DNA of 64,000 bases from Rosellinia necatrix (GCA_021209875.1 JAGYVD010000003.1:3224001-3288000); one strand, 5' to 3'. Shown: positions 33,618-46,717, numbered from the stretch's first letter. The notes: generated by a model from the letters alone, not told the origin. Program-made: numbers and translations.

Positions 33618-36097
33618 ATGCAAGGCAAAGTCGCAACCAGCCTCGCCGTCGCCGTTGGTCTTTTGCTTCGAGCGACGGCTGTGACGGGGGCCTTCGATGG
33701 AAATTTAAACTATGCTAGCCCGTCACGACGACATCCAAATTTTGGAATTGATGTCCCATATATCTCACGGCGAAGCCTGAAGCGTGGGAATGTTGCGTAC
33801 GCCACAGAAGACCTGAGCTTCACACATGGTGTAGCGTCGGGCGACCCCTATTCTGATTCTATAATCCTGTGGACACGAGTTGCGCCTTCGCTCGCCTCTG
33901 ATGCGAGCAACGTGACGGTCGAAGGCCCCGTGCCATTGTATAATCATGACACGCAGAGTTTCATAAAGGCTGACCCCAACCCTATTTGCGTTGATTGGGC
34001 TATATTCTCTCATGACGAGGCGAACGGATCGACCGCTCTCGCGAGTGGGAAGGCTTATACGACCAGTGATATTGACTATACAGTCAAGGTACGGACGCTG
34101 TCCCTTTGTCGGATGGACAATGCTGTAAGCGCTGACACGAATGGATGTGCAGGTTGAGGCGACAGGTCTACAGCCGTTCACGACGTATAATTACCAATTC
34201 ACCATTTGCGGTTCGGACATCAAGAGCCCAGTGGGACGCACAAAGACGGCACCTAGTGCGGACGCAGACATCTCCGAGGTGAATTTGGCTATCTTCTCTT
34301 GTAGCAACTATCGTGAGTTGGTCAAGTCGATTCCTTCCGTATGTTGACTTCTTGGCCATGTCTAATGTAGAACGGTAGCAAATGGGTATTTCAACGTGTA
34401 CGGTAACGCGGCTCGAAAAGACAATCAGGATTATTTTGTAATTTTCACCCAATGATTTACAATCCACATCTCCATCTGACCAGGGTTAGGTACATCTTGG
34501 CGATTATATCTATGAAGGTGCGGCCGGAGGGGAGCGGGCCCACGATCCGCCTCGATTGCTGTTCACGCTGTATGACTACCGAACTCGACACGGACAGGTG
34601 CGTGGGATTCCATTCAGAGTGTCCTAAATCTGGGGCTAAGCATAATATGTTTAGTACCGCACCGACCCAGATCTGCAACTCGCTTCCCAGAACTTCGCAT
34701 GGATCACGACTTGGGATGATCACGGTGGGTGAAGGACTAGAGTCGATGGGGGGGCGACAACTGCTAAGCGTGAGATAATAGAGGTGTCCAATAATGGATA
34801 TCGAGACGGCTCTAGCGGTCTCAATAACACGGAGGATTCCTTCCTCAAAGACGGGCATGGTGTCAGTGTGGACCAGCGCAAGATGAATGCCGTAAGAGCT
34901 TATTTCGAGTGGATGCCGATTCGGTGCGTGTTCCCAGCCCCAAGTTCGGAACGACTGCGGACATACCTATTAACTACCCTCGACAGACAAGTTGACCTCG
35001 ACGATAACTTGCGAGTGTGGAGAACGTTTCAGCTGGGTAATTTAGCGGTAGGTAAATCTCGCGCATTGGGCAACAGTACGGAAAGCCTCGCGCATAGATA
35101 CGTTTACAAGCCGAACTAGGATTTAATCGTTCTTGATACCCGAAACTATGATCGTAGCATCACATCCCTCGGTAAGCAGTCGTCCCTTCTACGGTGATAC
35201 GGTGTATTTTACCTGACCAGCTACCCGAAGACTGGAACGATAACTACATCGATCTGATTCGGGACGATGCATCCCGAACACTTATGGGATCTCGCCAGGA
35301 GAATTGGTTCTATAACGAACTTTCGAAGTCTTCAGCACGCGGTGCGGCTTGGAGGATTGTGGGCAACCAAATCCTGTTCTCGCGCATTTACGAGTCATAT
35401 GGATTGAGTGGTGATAATTGGAGCGTGAGCACACTAAAAACCCCTTTGGGGAGTGGCTAATAAAGCCGGTGCTGACCTGGCAGGTAGGGGTACACAGCGA
35501 ACCGCAACCGTACGCTGAAACATCTATACGACAACGGGATTGGTAACAATGTGTTCCTGGCTGGCGATAGCCATCAGAACTGGGTTCGTTACCTCGCGGG
35601 CCGTGAGCTCTCGATAGCGATAGGACTAATCGTCTTAGGTTTCCGACCTGGTCTGGCTCGAAGAAAAGGAGTATGACCCGGAGACTGGGGAGGGCGCAAT
35701 AGGCGCCGAGTTTGCTGGAACGGCTGTGAGCTCGACCGGGCAGGACTCGCCCATCCTGGAGGCTCGGGCGCAGTCACAATATCGCGTGGGCAACAATTCG
35801 GAGCTGCAGTGGCAGGACGGCTACTACCGTGGTTACATTCTGCTGTCTGTGAGACCGGACAGGCTGGAAGCGCAGTTTTACGGATCGCCAAGCGTGGCCA
35901 CACGCAATGCTTGGGACTTGCCACTGGCAAACTTCACCGTGCTCGACGGCGAGAACAGGCTGGCACGGCCCGTCGGAGGGGGGACTGTCGAGTCGGGGGC
36001 GCTGAGAGGAGGCCAGACAAAGCCCACAAACCTCACGTTGTCCACTGACACCTGGAAGTGGGATATCATCGGCTATGACCAAATGTATATCGAATGA
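33618..36097 (+). CDS. Secreted PhoD-family alkaline phosphatase
   Basis: Metal-dependent phosphodiesterase/phosphatase of the PhoD family, predicted secreted. Eleven exons join in phase: 33618-34088, 34153-34312, 34379-34437, 34490-34597, 34655-34724, 34782-34923, 34987-35047, 35120-35171, 35231-35424, 35488-35583 and 35639-36097, giving 623 aa. A signal peptide covers about residues 1-25. Metal-site motifs appear in order: SCSNYPNGYFNVYG, VHLGDYIYEG, WITTWDDHE, VLDTRNYDRS and LAGDSHQNW. The N-terminal part contains the FTHGVASGDP typical of PhoD. Exon 9 uses the GAAG acceptor at 35230 and not the earlier CAG, because only that keeps the SLDWNDNYIDL frame. A plausible role is phosphate scavenging. 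It is divergent from GMP synthase. No defects seen. Confidence 0.92.
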
Positions 36098-36887
36098 TGC
36101 TGTTACCAATCTATTGCCTAGATACCTAAACCACGCGCCCAGGCAAGCTGGGCTGGGTTAGCTGCAGGACGGGAATCAAGCTACAACGCCAAGGCTGTTT
36201 TTGGCGATCAATGAGAATCAGCTTGAACAAGGTCTAGGCATGCCGCCCGCCATTGTGAGTGATGTAAGTAATGTAACTAGACATACCTAAAACCCCAGAA
36301 CTAGAACATACCTATCTATCTGGGTATCTACCTATTTATCTACCTACCTAGGTAGGGTACCTATCATCTACCTACCTACCTAGATCTAGGTACCTAAGGT
36401 ATCTACCTACTGCTTTACACATGCATGCTGCATAACTACCTAATACCTAGATAGATACCTACCTAAATAGGTACCTACCTACCTAGGTAGGTCGGTAGCG
36501 TTAGAACAGTCCAATGCACCATTTTTATCGATAGGCAGATCTACAGTGAATACAAGTAGGCACTATTAGGCAGCCTACCTGTTAGGTACAGCAGTAGTTG
36601 AAGCGGGGGCAACAAGTGATAATGCGGGCGGGCGGTGAATAATTTATGCCAACCCAACCCACTCTCAACCCACTCGCGCGCGGCCAGTAGAATTTCCTTT
36701 TTGGTGTGAGAGAGACCTGACTAGACCCTGATTCAAGCCTGAAAGAAAGGGGAAAAAAAAAAAAAAATTATTTCTCGGCACCCCCTCGAGCTTCAAGTTC
36801 GGAAAGCAGACTGTCGGCGCTCGTTCTACCCTTCAACGTAGCCCAGGTTTCTTTGGTCCTTCCAAGACGTGTTGTGCCGTGCCCGCC
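36098..36887. other. Intergenic between PhoD phosphatase and PRMT1
   Basis: No exon seen. Dominated by a dense CTAC/TAGG tract (36306-36500). An A14 run lies near 36752, in the presumed PRMT1 leader. Confidence 0.6.
36306..36500. repeat. Dense CTAC/TAGG/GGTACC palindromic tract
   Basis: The densest copy in the window. Units such as CTACCTACCTAGGTAG, TAGGTACCTAAGG and ATACCTACCTAAATAGG occur in both orientations. ACCTAGGT and GGTACC are perfect palindromes, so extended hairpins are possible. Confidence 0.8.
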
Positions 36888-38289
<1,402 letters not shown>

Positions 38290-39317
38290 TTGCTCTTTGT
38301 AGGCAGGACAGGCTATAGCAATCAGTGCTTGCTTAAGCCGAGCTCCCACCGACTGGGCTTTCCAGCTAGCCGAGTGGGCATGGCTCCTAGGCGATGCGGG
38401 CAGTTATTAGCAAGCTCTAAAGACGTGGAAACCCCCACATTCAGCCAGGTTATGGTACGACAGCCGAGATTATAATGCTGGGCTTGAGTATAGGCGTTCA
38501 TCTCGGAACGGGGCTGTTTAAATTTCTGTACGCATTCTCGTCAATATAGACTATACGAGCGAGATACGGGTGGCGACTAACGACAGGGACGCGCATAGGG
38601 TAGTCTCCAGCATGAAAACTGCTATTTGTGTAGTAGGCATTAATACCATTGGCACGCGCTAGTCGACCGGTTCGATCCGTCCAGCCGACTCATTTACCCT
38701 TGAGTATCCGGGGTCGACTACCAAATCTCTACATAGTCATTGATGGCTCAATTCCTATGACCTTGTGCACATGATGCTCCTAGTCTCAGGCACGGGGGGG
38801 CTTGGGTTGGGGGTTATCAAAATGTACCCTCCGGCACTCTTTCCAATAGCGAGTACTATACAGAACCCAGGGGGGATCCAACCCTCTAAACATTATCGCC
38901 AAATACGCACCTTTAACGTGTGAATTAGAAGTGCTTCGTAGACAGACGTATAATACCTGTGAAAGGAAAGAACCTTTGGTTTGTTGCAGATTCAGGGGGG
39001 CGTACCTAGATGCACCAACCCCTCCCTGCATAGGTGCCGGCGAGTACCTAAGGTAAAATAATAGGCACGGCTTAGCCGGTGCTTACTTGTAGTAGTTAGG
39101 CTAGGTAATTATGTACCTATCTCACTTCCCGACGAGTAGGAACGAGCTACACTACAAGCGATTATAGCGGGGTCGATAACTAGACGTCATTTTCCCCCCG
39201 ATAGACAGGGTGGGCGATCATGAGCAGCACCATTTATGTGTAAGTACCTACTTACTAAACCCTAGGCAGCAGATTCACCAGTAATTCTTGGATATCCGCA
39301 CTCCTCGATTGCACAGG
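38290..39317. other. Intergenic between PRMT1 and riboflavin synthase
   Basis: About 1 kb without a recognisable exon. Short GGGG/CCCC runs and a few TAGG units near the right end; otherwise unremarkable. Confidence 0.55.
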
Positions 39318-40376
39318 ATGTTCACCGGACTAGTGGAGGAGATCGGTAGTAAGTCAATCCAGGGCCTCCTTGTCGGAATATGTCGTCCTCCTGCCCAACC
39401 CCCAACCCCCAACCCCCAACCCCCACCCCCCTCGCTTCGTGTGAAGGGATTACTTTCGTCGTCATTGTCGGCATCGTTTAGCGCATTCCGCTCAGACCCA
39501 ACTGACATGGAAACCCCGATATAGCCGTGGCGGAGCTGAACCCTCACGATGAGACGGGCGGGACCTCGCTAACGATCACGCTGCCGGCGTCGTCGAAGCT
39601 GCTCGAGGACGCGGTGCTCGGGGACAGCATCGCGATCAACGGCGTATGCCTGACGGCGACGGAGCTGTCGCGGCCGTCGGAGGCGGGGGCGCAGCCGAGC
39701 TTCCGGGTGGGGATCGCGCCGGAGACGCTGCGGCTGACGAACCTGGGGCAGCTGGCGGAGGGGTCGCGGGTGAACCTGGAGCGCGCGGTGCGGGCGGACA
39801 CGCGGATGGGGGGCCACTTCGTGCAGGGGCACGTGGACACGACGGCGGAGATCGTGCGGACGGCGCAGGACGGCAACGCGGTGACGTTCCGGTTCGCGCC
39901 GCGGGCGGCGGAGCGCGCGGCCGTGATGCGCTACGTCGTGCACAAGGGCTTCGTCGCGCTCGACGGCACGAGCCTGACCGTCACCCGGGTCGACGACGCC
40001 GCGGGCTGGTGGGAGGTCATGCTCATCGCCTACACGCAGGAGAAGGTCGCGCTCGCCAAGAAGAAGGTCGGCGACAGCGTCAACGTCGAGGTCGACGTGC
40101 TCGCCAAGTACGCCGAGAAGAGCATGGCCGCCTACCTCGGCGCCCACGGCGGCGACGGCCTCATCAAGCCCATCATCGAGGGCATCGTGCAGAACATGGT
40201 CGCGCAGGCTAGTGAGTTGTTGTTCCCCGTTGCTGCATTTTGTCTACCTAACCTTACTTACCCCTTCGCTCGGGAATTTTGCATATCCCCCCCTTTCCCA
40301 CCCCCTGCTTGGAGGAACTCCGCTCGGGGAGGGTGATTACTGACATATTGTAGTGGGTGGACATGCGGCGCCCTAG
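39318..40376 (+). CDS. RIB5: Riboflavin synthase
   Basis: Catalyses dismutation of two 6,7-dimethyl-8-ribityllumazine molecules into riboflavin. Three exons, 39318-39348, 39525-40211 and 40354-40376, give 246 aa. The N-terminus MFTGLVEEIG is the family hallmark and starts the first lumazine-binding barrel. GDSIAINGVCLTAT follows, then MGGHFVQGHVD and GFVALDGTSLTVT in the second barrel. Exon 1 is only 31 nt, so the start would be missed without splicing. The last exon encodes a short MGGHAAP tail. The central exon is strikingly GC-rich, with GC at almost every third position, unlike neighbouring genes. This also produces long spurious open frames on both strands. Convergent with MUS81. Confidence 0.94.
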
Positions 40377-40675
40377 GAAAAAGTCGTTACTCCCTCGATT
40401 TCGCGATGCGGTTTGGCGGGGCTGGCTGCTTTGGGTGCTCGTCACTAAAGTCGAACGGATGCGATTCGCGGCATGTGGTTGGTCCCTTCTCCTGCCGATT
40501 TACGACCGACCCAAGTTTCTGCAGCTGTCGGCCGAAATTTGTAGGCTAGGCTACTAGTTTCTATTACGCATGTTTGTTTTGTAATATGAATACCACACAT
40601 TGCGTACGTACGGGGTCATTCAAGCAGAACTTGCCGAAACCCCCACCGACCCGTGCAAGATACCTTGGATGTAAA

Positions 40676-42469
40676 TCAGACATCGCCCCAGACTTCCGCA
40701 AGCTTGCGGCTAAGAGCCCGGGTGATTTTCTTCCTTCCGATTAGCTTGCCCAAGTGTGTGAAAACTAGATCCTGTTTCCGTCTCTTGCCCTCCTCGCCAA
40801 GACCACATTTCTCATATGCCTTAACGAAGTCATACGGCGTTTTCCACCTCTTTTGAATCTCGATGGCCTTTTCGCCAGTTACCTGCTTGGTACACATGAG
40901 CATCTTGAGATACAGATCCCGTAGCGTTATCATGTCGGACTTAGACACGAGTGATGCAAATGCCGGGTAACTAATATAATACCCCGAGGTGGGCTCCTTC
41001 TCGCGGAGGTGTTTCAGCAAGGGGAGAAAATTCTTCGCAGTAATTACCTCTGTTGGGATCACAAGTAGAGGCTTGCTCTCGTATTGCTTTTTGAGCAGCA
41101 TGGTCATCCGGCTTAGATAGCGGATAGTATCGTCCATTTTCTGCGTCTTCTTCACAAAGTAGCCGTTAACTACCTGAGTGGACGCGATGGCAGATTGGAT
41201 GGATTCCTCGTACTTCTGAAAGCCCATGGAGTCCATACTTATCTCCTCGACGATGTAAATCACGTTCTGTACTCCAGATCGCTTGAGTCGGAACTTTTGT
41301 TCATGAAAACGGCCATCCCTAATACTGTATACTAAGTCGTCTAGTCGCTTTCTCTCGACGATCCAATCCAACACGATCTCGTCGCCCTCGGCGCCAGTGC
41401 GAGAAAGGAAATTAGGGTCATGGCACTTGGCTACCCATAGCGCATCGCCGAGTTCGAGGGCTCGCATTATTGGCTTGACCCCTTTCTTTGCGAGTTCTTC
41501 TTGCATGTAATCGCGGTCCGTCTTCGCTCGAATCTCCCGCCTATCCAACACAAGGTGTACGGTGAATGTCCCTGGAACGAGTCGAATTGGCCTGAATGTA
41601 GGCAGGTCTAAGCTGCCCGACGTCGGGCCTCCGGTGGCCACAACATCTGTATAGCTTGGGCGTAATGGTGGCTCGATCTCCTCTATTTCGACGGATGCTA
41701 ATCTAGTAGGGGGTTGAGGCGCCACGGGTGGGGATGGCGTGGGCAGAGGTGGTGGCGGCGGATTCTCGGGCAATACAGCTTGCGATTTTCTCCGTTGCTG
41801 GGCGGCTAATTCTGCGGGGCTCAGATCTGCGATTTTTTGCATTCGTCGTGCCACTTCCCATCCCTCATCAGTCAACGCATATCTTCTAAGAGGGCGGCCT
41901 CGTTCATCGACAAGGTCCTTCTCTAGCAATGTCTTCATCGAGTTCCAGGCCGTGTAGAATCTAGTAGGGTCGCTGGGCGCGGTAAATGAAGCATCGCAGT
42001 GAGGCTGCGCTGCCTCTATCAACTGGGCTTTTGTCATCCCAACAGGTGCTTCCTCCCCAATTATAGTAAGACCCAGGATCAGAGCGTACGCGCCGGATCG
42101 CAGGGTTGGAACATAAGGCTTCTGCTTTCTCGGCTTCTTAGCCGGCCTCTGTTCTAGGTCGGCGTCGGCGTCGTTTTCGTTGTTGAGACCCGGAACACGC
42201 CACTGCCTCGGCCGCTTAGGCACGGGCAGGCCATTCTCCTGGCAGTGTTTCTGAAGCTTCTCGGTCAAGCGGTCACATAGCTTGGGCCCAAATCCCCTGA
42301 GCTGCTGCAGCTGAGATGGATGATTGAAAGTAATCGGACATGCTTTCAGGGAATTGTAAGCATTTCTATAGGTAGTCACGCCCTTGGAATTGCGCTCCCG
42401 AGCTAGATCAACCCATTCCTTGACCCATCCTAAGAGGAGCGGGTTAGCGCATGTTTCTTCGGAAGCCAT
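40676..42469 (-). CDS. MUS81: MUS81 structure-specific endonuclease subunit
   Basis: Catalytic subunit of the Mus81-Eme1/Mms4 nuclease, which cleaves 3' flaps, replication forks and nicked Holliday junctions in the nucleus. A single exon encodes 597 aa. The N-terminal helix-hairpin-helix region (LQQLRGFGPKLCDRL, residues 56-70) is followed by a winged-helix region (about 115-215) and a proline-rich linker. The ERCC4-type nuclease core shows VLDRRE (Asp309), GDALWVAK, and VERKRLDDL (Glu372-Arg-Lys, Asp377) with SIRDGRFHEQKFRL. The C-terminal part carries the second HhH domain. Length and motif order match fungal Mus81. Divergent from phosphoacetylglucosamine mutase and convergent with riboflavin synthase. 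Confidence 0.96.
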   Translation of the reverse strand: MASEETCANPLLLGWVKEWVDLARERNSKGVTTYRNAYNSLKACPITFNHPSQLQQLRGFGPKLCDRLTEKLQKHCQENGLPVPKRPRQWRVPGLNNENDADADLEQRPAKKPRKQKPYVPTLRSGAYALILGLTIIGEEAPVGMTKAQLIEAAQPHCDASFTAPSDPTRFYTAWNSMKTLLEKDLVDERGRPLRRYALTDEGWEVARRMQKIADLSPAELAAQQRRKSQAVLPENPPPPPLPTPSPPVAPQPPTRLASVEIEEIEPPLRPSYTDVVATGGPTSGSLDLPTFRPIRLVPGTFTVHLVLDRREIRAKTDRDYMQEELAKKGVKPIMRALELGDALWVAKCHDPNFLSRTGAEGDEIVLDWIVERKRLDDLVYSIRDGRFHEQKFRLKRSGVQNVIYIVEEISMDSMGFQKYEESIQSAIASTQVVNGYFVKKTQKMDDTIRYLSRMTMLLKKQYESKPLLVIPTEVITAKNFLPLLKHLREKEPTSGYYISYPAFASLVSKSDMITLRDLYLKMLMCTKQVTGEKAIEIQKRWKTPYDFVKAYEKCGLGEEGKRRKQDLVFTHLGKLIGRKKITRALSRKLAEVWGDV

Positions 42470-42920
42470 GCCCGACTAGACTGGCAGTGAGGAAGCAAGA
42501 GGAAATAGTCCGGGAAATATAGCAAAGCCAACCGTATAGGTTCAATACGGCTGTCAGATCGACCACGTGAGTCGTTGGTTGCCCATGGCCGCGATCGGAC
42601 TCGGAGAACGCGTCTGAACTAAATAACTAAATACAACTAGTTAACTAACAAAGAAGAGAGCTAGTATTACGCCAAGTCACGTGATATAACAGGCCCACGT
42701 TACAGACCCACTATAGCACACCCTACTGGGGAAACCACGTCATAGAACATATAGTTATCGGATCTGACCTAATCTTAGTTGGGTAGCTTACCCAACAAGG
42801 TTACGGACTTCCAGGGGTACCTCTCGGTGACCCGCAGCTCCTGCCCTGCCCCTACAACTGTATCGGCGGGGCAATTGGGGGTTATGCAGACAAGTGCAAG
42901 CTCCTAGTGAGGGGCTTTCT

Positions 42921-43060
42921 TCCTACCTACTACCAAGTACCTCAGTAGTAACTTAGGTAGACACGATACGAGAAGCACCAAACAGAAAGGGCGGGGCTGG
43001 TAGTAACCAAAAGTCCTAAGAAAAGGAAGGTTAGGCAGGTTAGGTAGGTTAGGTACCTAT
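42921..43060. repeat. CTAC/TAGG tetranucleotide units
   Basis: TCCTACCTACTACC, then AAGGTTAGGCAGGTTAGG and GGTTAGGTACCTATG. Less dense than the 36.3 kb tract but the same motif family. Confidence 0.6.
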
Positions 43061-43521
43061 GTAGTGGATAATACTCGCTATCATGGTACACCTAGACCTA
43101 AGGTATCGTCCCTTGCCACCTACCTAATGTATCTATCTGCCCTCATGTTTCCACCCCTCTACCTACTCGGCGCCTGCTGGAATCGAAGAAGCCTCCAAGG
43201 AAACACCCCGTTGGCCTTGAATCTTACGTCGCCCCGACTACCGGTTCTGTCGCTGCTTGCGTGCCCTATAGCCCGTTGTTATTCTCTCCCTGGCCTGGCA
43301 CAACGATAATTATCCCGTGCCACGCATTTCCTCTCCCTTGACAGCTACTGGTCGACACCCGGCCGATACCCCCAGTAGAGATTGCAACACAGACCAAGGT
43401 ATAGATCCACCAACATAGGAATCATCCCTTAAAGAATCATCCAACGGTGCGGTGCGCCGAAAGCTGTCTGACACCTTGTTCCTCTCTAGCACGTCCGTCG
43501 TCGTTATTCTCGCAACTAGAC

Positions 43522-43562
43522 TCGCCCATCGCCCACCGCCCATCGCCCATCGCCCATCGCCC
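43522..43562. repeat. CGCCCAT tandem repeat in a 5' leader
   Basis: Five to six tandem CGCCCAT/CGCCCAC units end four bases before the phosphoacetylglucosamine mutase ATG. The upstream frame is open through it, but it is probably leader rather than protein. Confidence 0.8.
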
Positions 43563-43565
43563 AAC

Positions 43566-45188
43566 ATGGATCGAGATGCCATTATCGCAGCTTCCAACAA
43601 GCACAACATCGTCCCCGGCAGGGTTTACAAGTATGGCACCGCTGGCTTTCGCATGAAGGCCGATCTCCTCGACGGCGTAACCTTCCGCGTTGGCTTGCTT
43701 GCCGCCCTGCGTAGCCGCAAGCTGAACGGCCAGGCCATCGGTGTCATGGTGACGGCCAGCCACAACCCGGCCGTGGACAACGGTGTGAAGATCGTTGATC
43801 CCCTAGGAGACATGCTCGAACAGGAATGGGAGGCATATGCTACTAACCTGGTCAATGCCCCAAGTCATGAGGAGCTTGTTGAATATTTCCTCAAACTCGC
43901 CGACATTCTGAAGATCGACCTGACATCGTCTGGCAAGGTCATTGCTGGTAGAGATACTCGACCCTCGGGCATTACCCTAGTCACTTCTCTCGCCGATTCC
44001 CTCGCCTCCACTAATACAACATTTGTCGACTATCGAGTCCTGACTACGCCGCAGCTTCACTATTTAACCCGCTGCGTCAACACCGCCGGCACGCCGGGTG
44101 CCTATGGAGAGGTCAGCGAGTCGGGATACTACAGCAAGCTTCTTCAAGCTTTCTACAGCTCTCTACGTGGCCGCCGGGTCTCGGGAGGCGTGGTTGTTGA
44201 CTGCGCCAACGGAGTCGGTGGTCCCAAGCTAAACGAGCTACTCAAACGCCATGACCCCCAAAAAACTGGCTTGCAGGTCAGGGTGGTCAACGACGATGTG
44301 CTCCGACCAGAGATCTTGAACCTGGACTGTGGTGCCGACTTCGTAAAAACACGACAGCGGGCGCCACCCAACCCCAAGCCGGCCCCTGGCGACCGATGGT
44401 GCTCGCTCGATGGTGATGCGGATCGTCTCATTTACTATTGGATAGATCCCGACACGGGTTTCTTCATGTTGGATGGTGACCGCATTGCCACACTTGCTGC
44501 TTCGTTTATTGCAGATCTCGCCAGAAGCGCAGGCATTGGTAACCAGTTGAGAATCGGCGTCATTCAAACTGCTTACGCCAATGGCGCTAGCACGAAATAC
44601 ATTGAGCAGCATTTGCAGCTCCCCGTTGTCTGCACACCTACCGGTGTGAAGCATCTACACCACGCTGCCTGCTCATTCGATATCGGTGTTTACTTCGAAG
44701 CGAACGGCCATGGCACCGTTCTTTTCTCATCCACGGCAGTCCAGACCTTCAAGACAAAGGAGCCTCAGTCTCCTGCTCAAAAGGACGCTCTAGACACACT
44801 CAGCGCCCTGGCTGACCTTATCAACCAAACTGTCGGAGATGCAATCTCTGACATGCTCATGGTCGAGGTTATCTTGGCCCACAAAGTGTGGACAATGAAG
44901 GACTGGGCTTTGACATACCGAGATCTCCCTAACAGACTCGTCCGTGTCGAGGTTGGTAACAAGGATCTCTTCCAAACCACCGATGCGGAACGAAAGCTCA
45001 GTCATCCAATCGGCTGCCAGGAAGAGATCGACAAAGAAGTCAAGAAGTACACCAATGCTCGCGCTTTCGCTCGTGCTAGTGGCACTGAAAACGCTTGCCG
45101 CGTATATGCGGAGGCTGCGACAAGATCCGAGGCTGACGAACTGGCCAACAAAGTCGCTGTCATTGTAAGGCAGTACGGTGGAATTTGA
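43566..45188 (+). CDS. Phosphoacetylglucosamine mutase (AGM1/PCM1)
   Basis: Interconverts GlcNAc-6-phosphate and GlcNAc-1-phosphate, the step before UDP-GlcNAc for chitin, N-glycans and GPI anchors. A single exon gives 540 aa from the ATG at 43566. The frame is open upstream, but that part is repeat-derived and begins far from a plausible N-terminus. The catalytic phosphoserine is Ser65 in TASHNP. The metal-binding loop is LDGDADR (Asp282, 284, 286). The sugar-binding loop is FEANGHGTVLFS. The C-terminal phosphate-binding segment is RASGTEN. YGTAGFR near the N-terminus is also conserved. Cytosolic. Intact and of normal length (yeast Pcm1 557 aa, human 542). Confidence 0.96.
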   Translation: MDRDAIIAASNKHNIVPGRVYKYGTAGFRMKADLLDGVTFRVGLLAALRSRKLNGQAIGVMVTASHNPAVDNGVKIVDPLGDMLEQEWEAYATNLVNAPSHEELVEYFLKLADILKIDLTSSGKVIAGRDTRPSGITLVTSLADSLASTNTTFVDYRVLTTPQLHYLTRCVNTAGTPGAYGEVSESGYYSKLLQAFYSSLRGRRVSGGVVVDCANGVGGPKLNELLKRHDPQKTGLQVRVVNDDVLRPEILNLDCGADFVKTRQRAPPNPKPAPGDRWCSLDGDADRLIYYWIDPDTGFFMLDGDRIATLAASFIADLARSAGIGNQLRIGVIQTAYANGASTKYIEQHLQLPVVCTPTGVKHLHHAACSFDIGVYFEANGHGTVLFSSTAVQTFKTKEPQSPAQKDALDTLSALADLINQTVGDAISDMLMVEVILAHKVWTMKDWALTYRDLPNRLVRVEVGNKDLFQTTDAERKLSHPIGCQEEIDKEVKKYTNARAFARASGTENACRVYAEAATRSEADELANKVAVIVRQYGGI

Positions 45189-46717
45189 GACGAGTTGGGG
45201 GATTGATGGCCCAAAGGAAAAAAAAGAAAAGGGACGGTAGGATGGAGGTTTACAGAAGATCGGTGACAGTAACGAGCTACGAATGTGAAAAGTTCTGATG
45301 AATTCTTGACAGTTCAACGATTTGCCTGTGGCTGGGAGCCAGGCGCCAGGCGGCCGAGTGTTTTCCAGTAAATAACGATAAAACAAACAATTATCCCTCC
45401 TAAGAAAAAAATCGAATCATCCTCAACTAGCCGATCAACAATTTGGGTCATTCTTCTGTATTAAAAGCAGGACATCGTTAAATGCTTACTCGTAGTAGTG
45501 CTCGCATACAACCTAACTAGGAGTGATCTCTAAGAAATCAGTCAATTCGACTCTGGGTGGTTTTTAAAATTATTATCTAGCGGTTAGGAGAACCAAGGGA
45601 GTATGGGACTCAGTAACACCAGGTCCACTCGCAGTAGTCCCTTGGAAATCCTCGCGACGATCCCCGTATGATTCATACACATCTCAAATTTCGAGGGAGC
45701 TGTCAAACACCCAAGTGGTTCCTTGATTTTAGCTTTATCCCTCGCACCTCTCAGCCTTCGAATATGCGCGAGGCATGAAAAAGAAATATTTAATGAAATC
45801 CAGGGGCTAGTAGCCGTGCTTCATATTGGAGATAGGTGACATATCGTAGGTGATGGGTGATTAAGGTGACCAGCGCCTTCATGGGACCCAGTGAGGGGAT
45901 GAACTTGGGTAAAAGTGGTATAGATATACTCAGTCAATTTCCAAAATCTAGGTAGCTATTTCCTGTGTTCGGATGACCGTCGATTTATCATGTTATACCT
46001 GTATGCGTCTTTTCTCAAGACGGTTTCTTATAGACAAGCAGGCAAACACGTTTAGTGCTACGGGCTGATACAAGGCGGTACACAATACGTTATGGCAACT
46101 ATGGAGGGATGTATCGATGCCAGATCAAACTTCAGATGTTGTACAAGAGCAGCATGTATTTTTCCTACTTCCCATACGCTGCTCATATTTCAAGTCCCAG
46201 GCCCCTAGACCTCACCCAGCATACAGTAACCGAGTATGGTTGATACGGTACCGAGGAGATTTGTTTGGCCAGCACGACAGTCCGAGGTAGCCTAATTCAG
46301 CGGTCCCGTGGCCGGCTTCGTTGATGAAAACATGGGTTCGAGTTCCCGTAGCAAGGCTGCTCAGCAGCTCCTATGACGGGGTAGTTGGTAGCACACTGGA
46401 CTGGTTCGTGACACGGAATTGGCACCGGCTCTGTCTCCTCAGCCGAAATCGATCCCTGTACCCGTACCCTCAGTGTGATATCTTCGTTAACAGAGCGACA
46501 CATGCTGCGTTGGTAGTACCGTAGCATATGCTGCCGTGAGTCACTTGCCACGGGAAGCTATCGCTCAAATCCGTCGAAAGGGACCGTTCAACACCCTCTA
46601 TACTAGGGTGTCGGCTGGATAAATATTGAAAGATGTGCAACTATTCCCTTCCGCCCATTTCCCGATCTTGCGCTACTGTTGTTCCTAACCCTTCCCCATG
46701 CCTCTTCCATTCCTAGA
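45189..46717. other. Intergenic, no gene recognised
   Basis: About 1.5 kb. The left part is AT-rich and likely the mutase 3' UTR. Nothing with protein character was found. A weak tRNA-like patch near 46340-46430 was considered and not accepted. Confidence 0.5.

Larger units (their letters stand above)
42470..43565. other. Divergent promoter region, MUS81 / phosphoacetylglucosamine mutase
   Basis: About 1.1 kb, no exon supported. Contains CTAC/TAGG units (42921-43060) and a CGCCCAT tandem (43522-43562) directly before the mutase start. Confidence 0.6.

Noticed and set aside
34153..35424. PhoD phosphatase first looked fragmented into many frames
   Set aside because: All pieces join by GT..AG introns in correct phase once the GAAG acceptor at 35230 is used, so it is not a pseudogene.
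39569..40212. Two long frames (about 190 codons) on the minus strand and another plus frame
   Set aside because: They are shadows of the GC-rich riboflavin synthase exon and consist mostly of Arg, Pro, Gly and Ala.
43452..43565. 38-codon N-terminal extension of phosphoacetylglucosamine mutase
   Set aside because: It includes the CGCCCAT tandem repeat and is unlike the family N-terminus. The ATG at 43566 gives the normal length.
46310..46435. tRNA-like patches (GGGTTCGAGTTCCCG and TAGTTGGTAGCAC)
   Set aside because: I could not fold either into a full cloverleaf with matching acceptor and anticodon arms. They may be coincidence or remnants.
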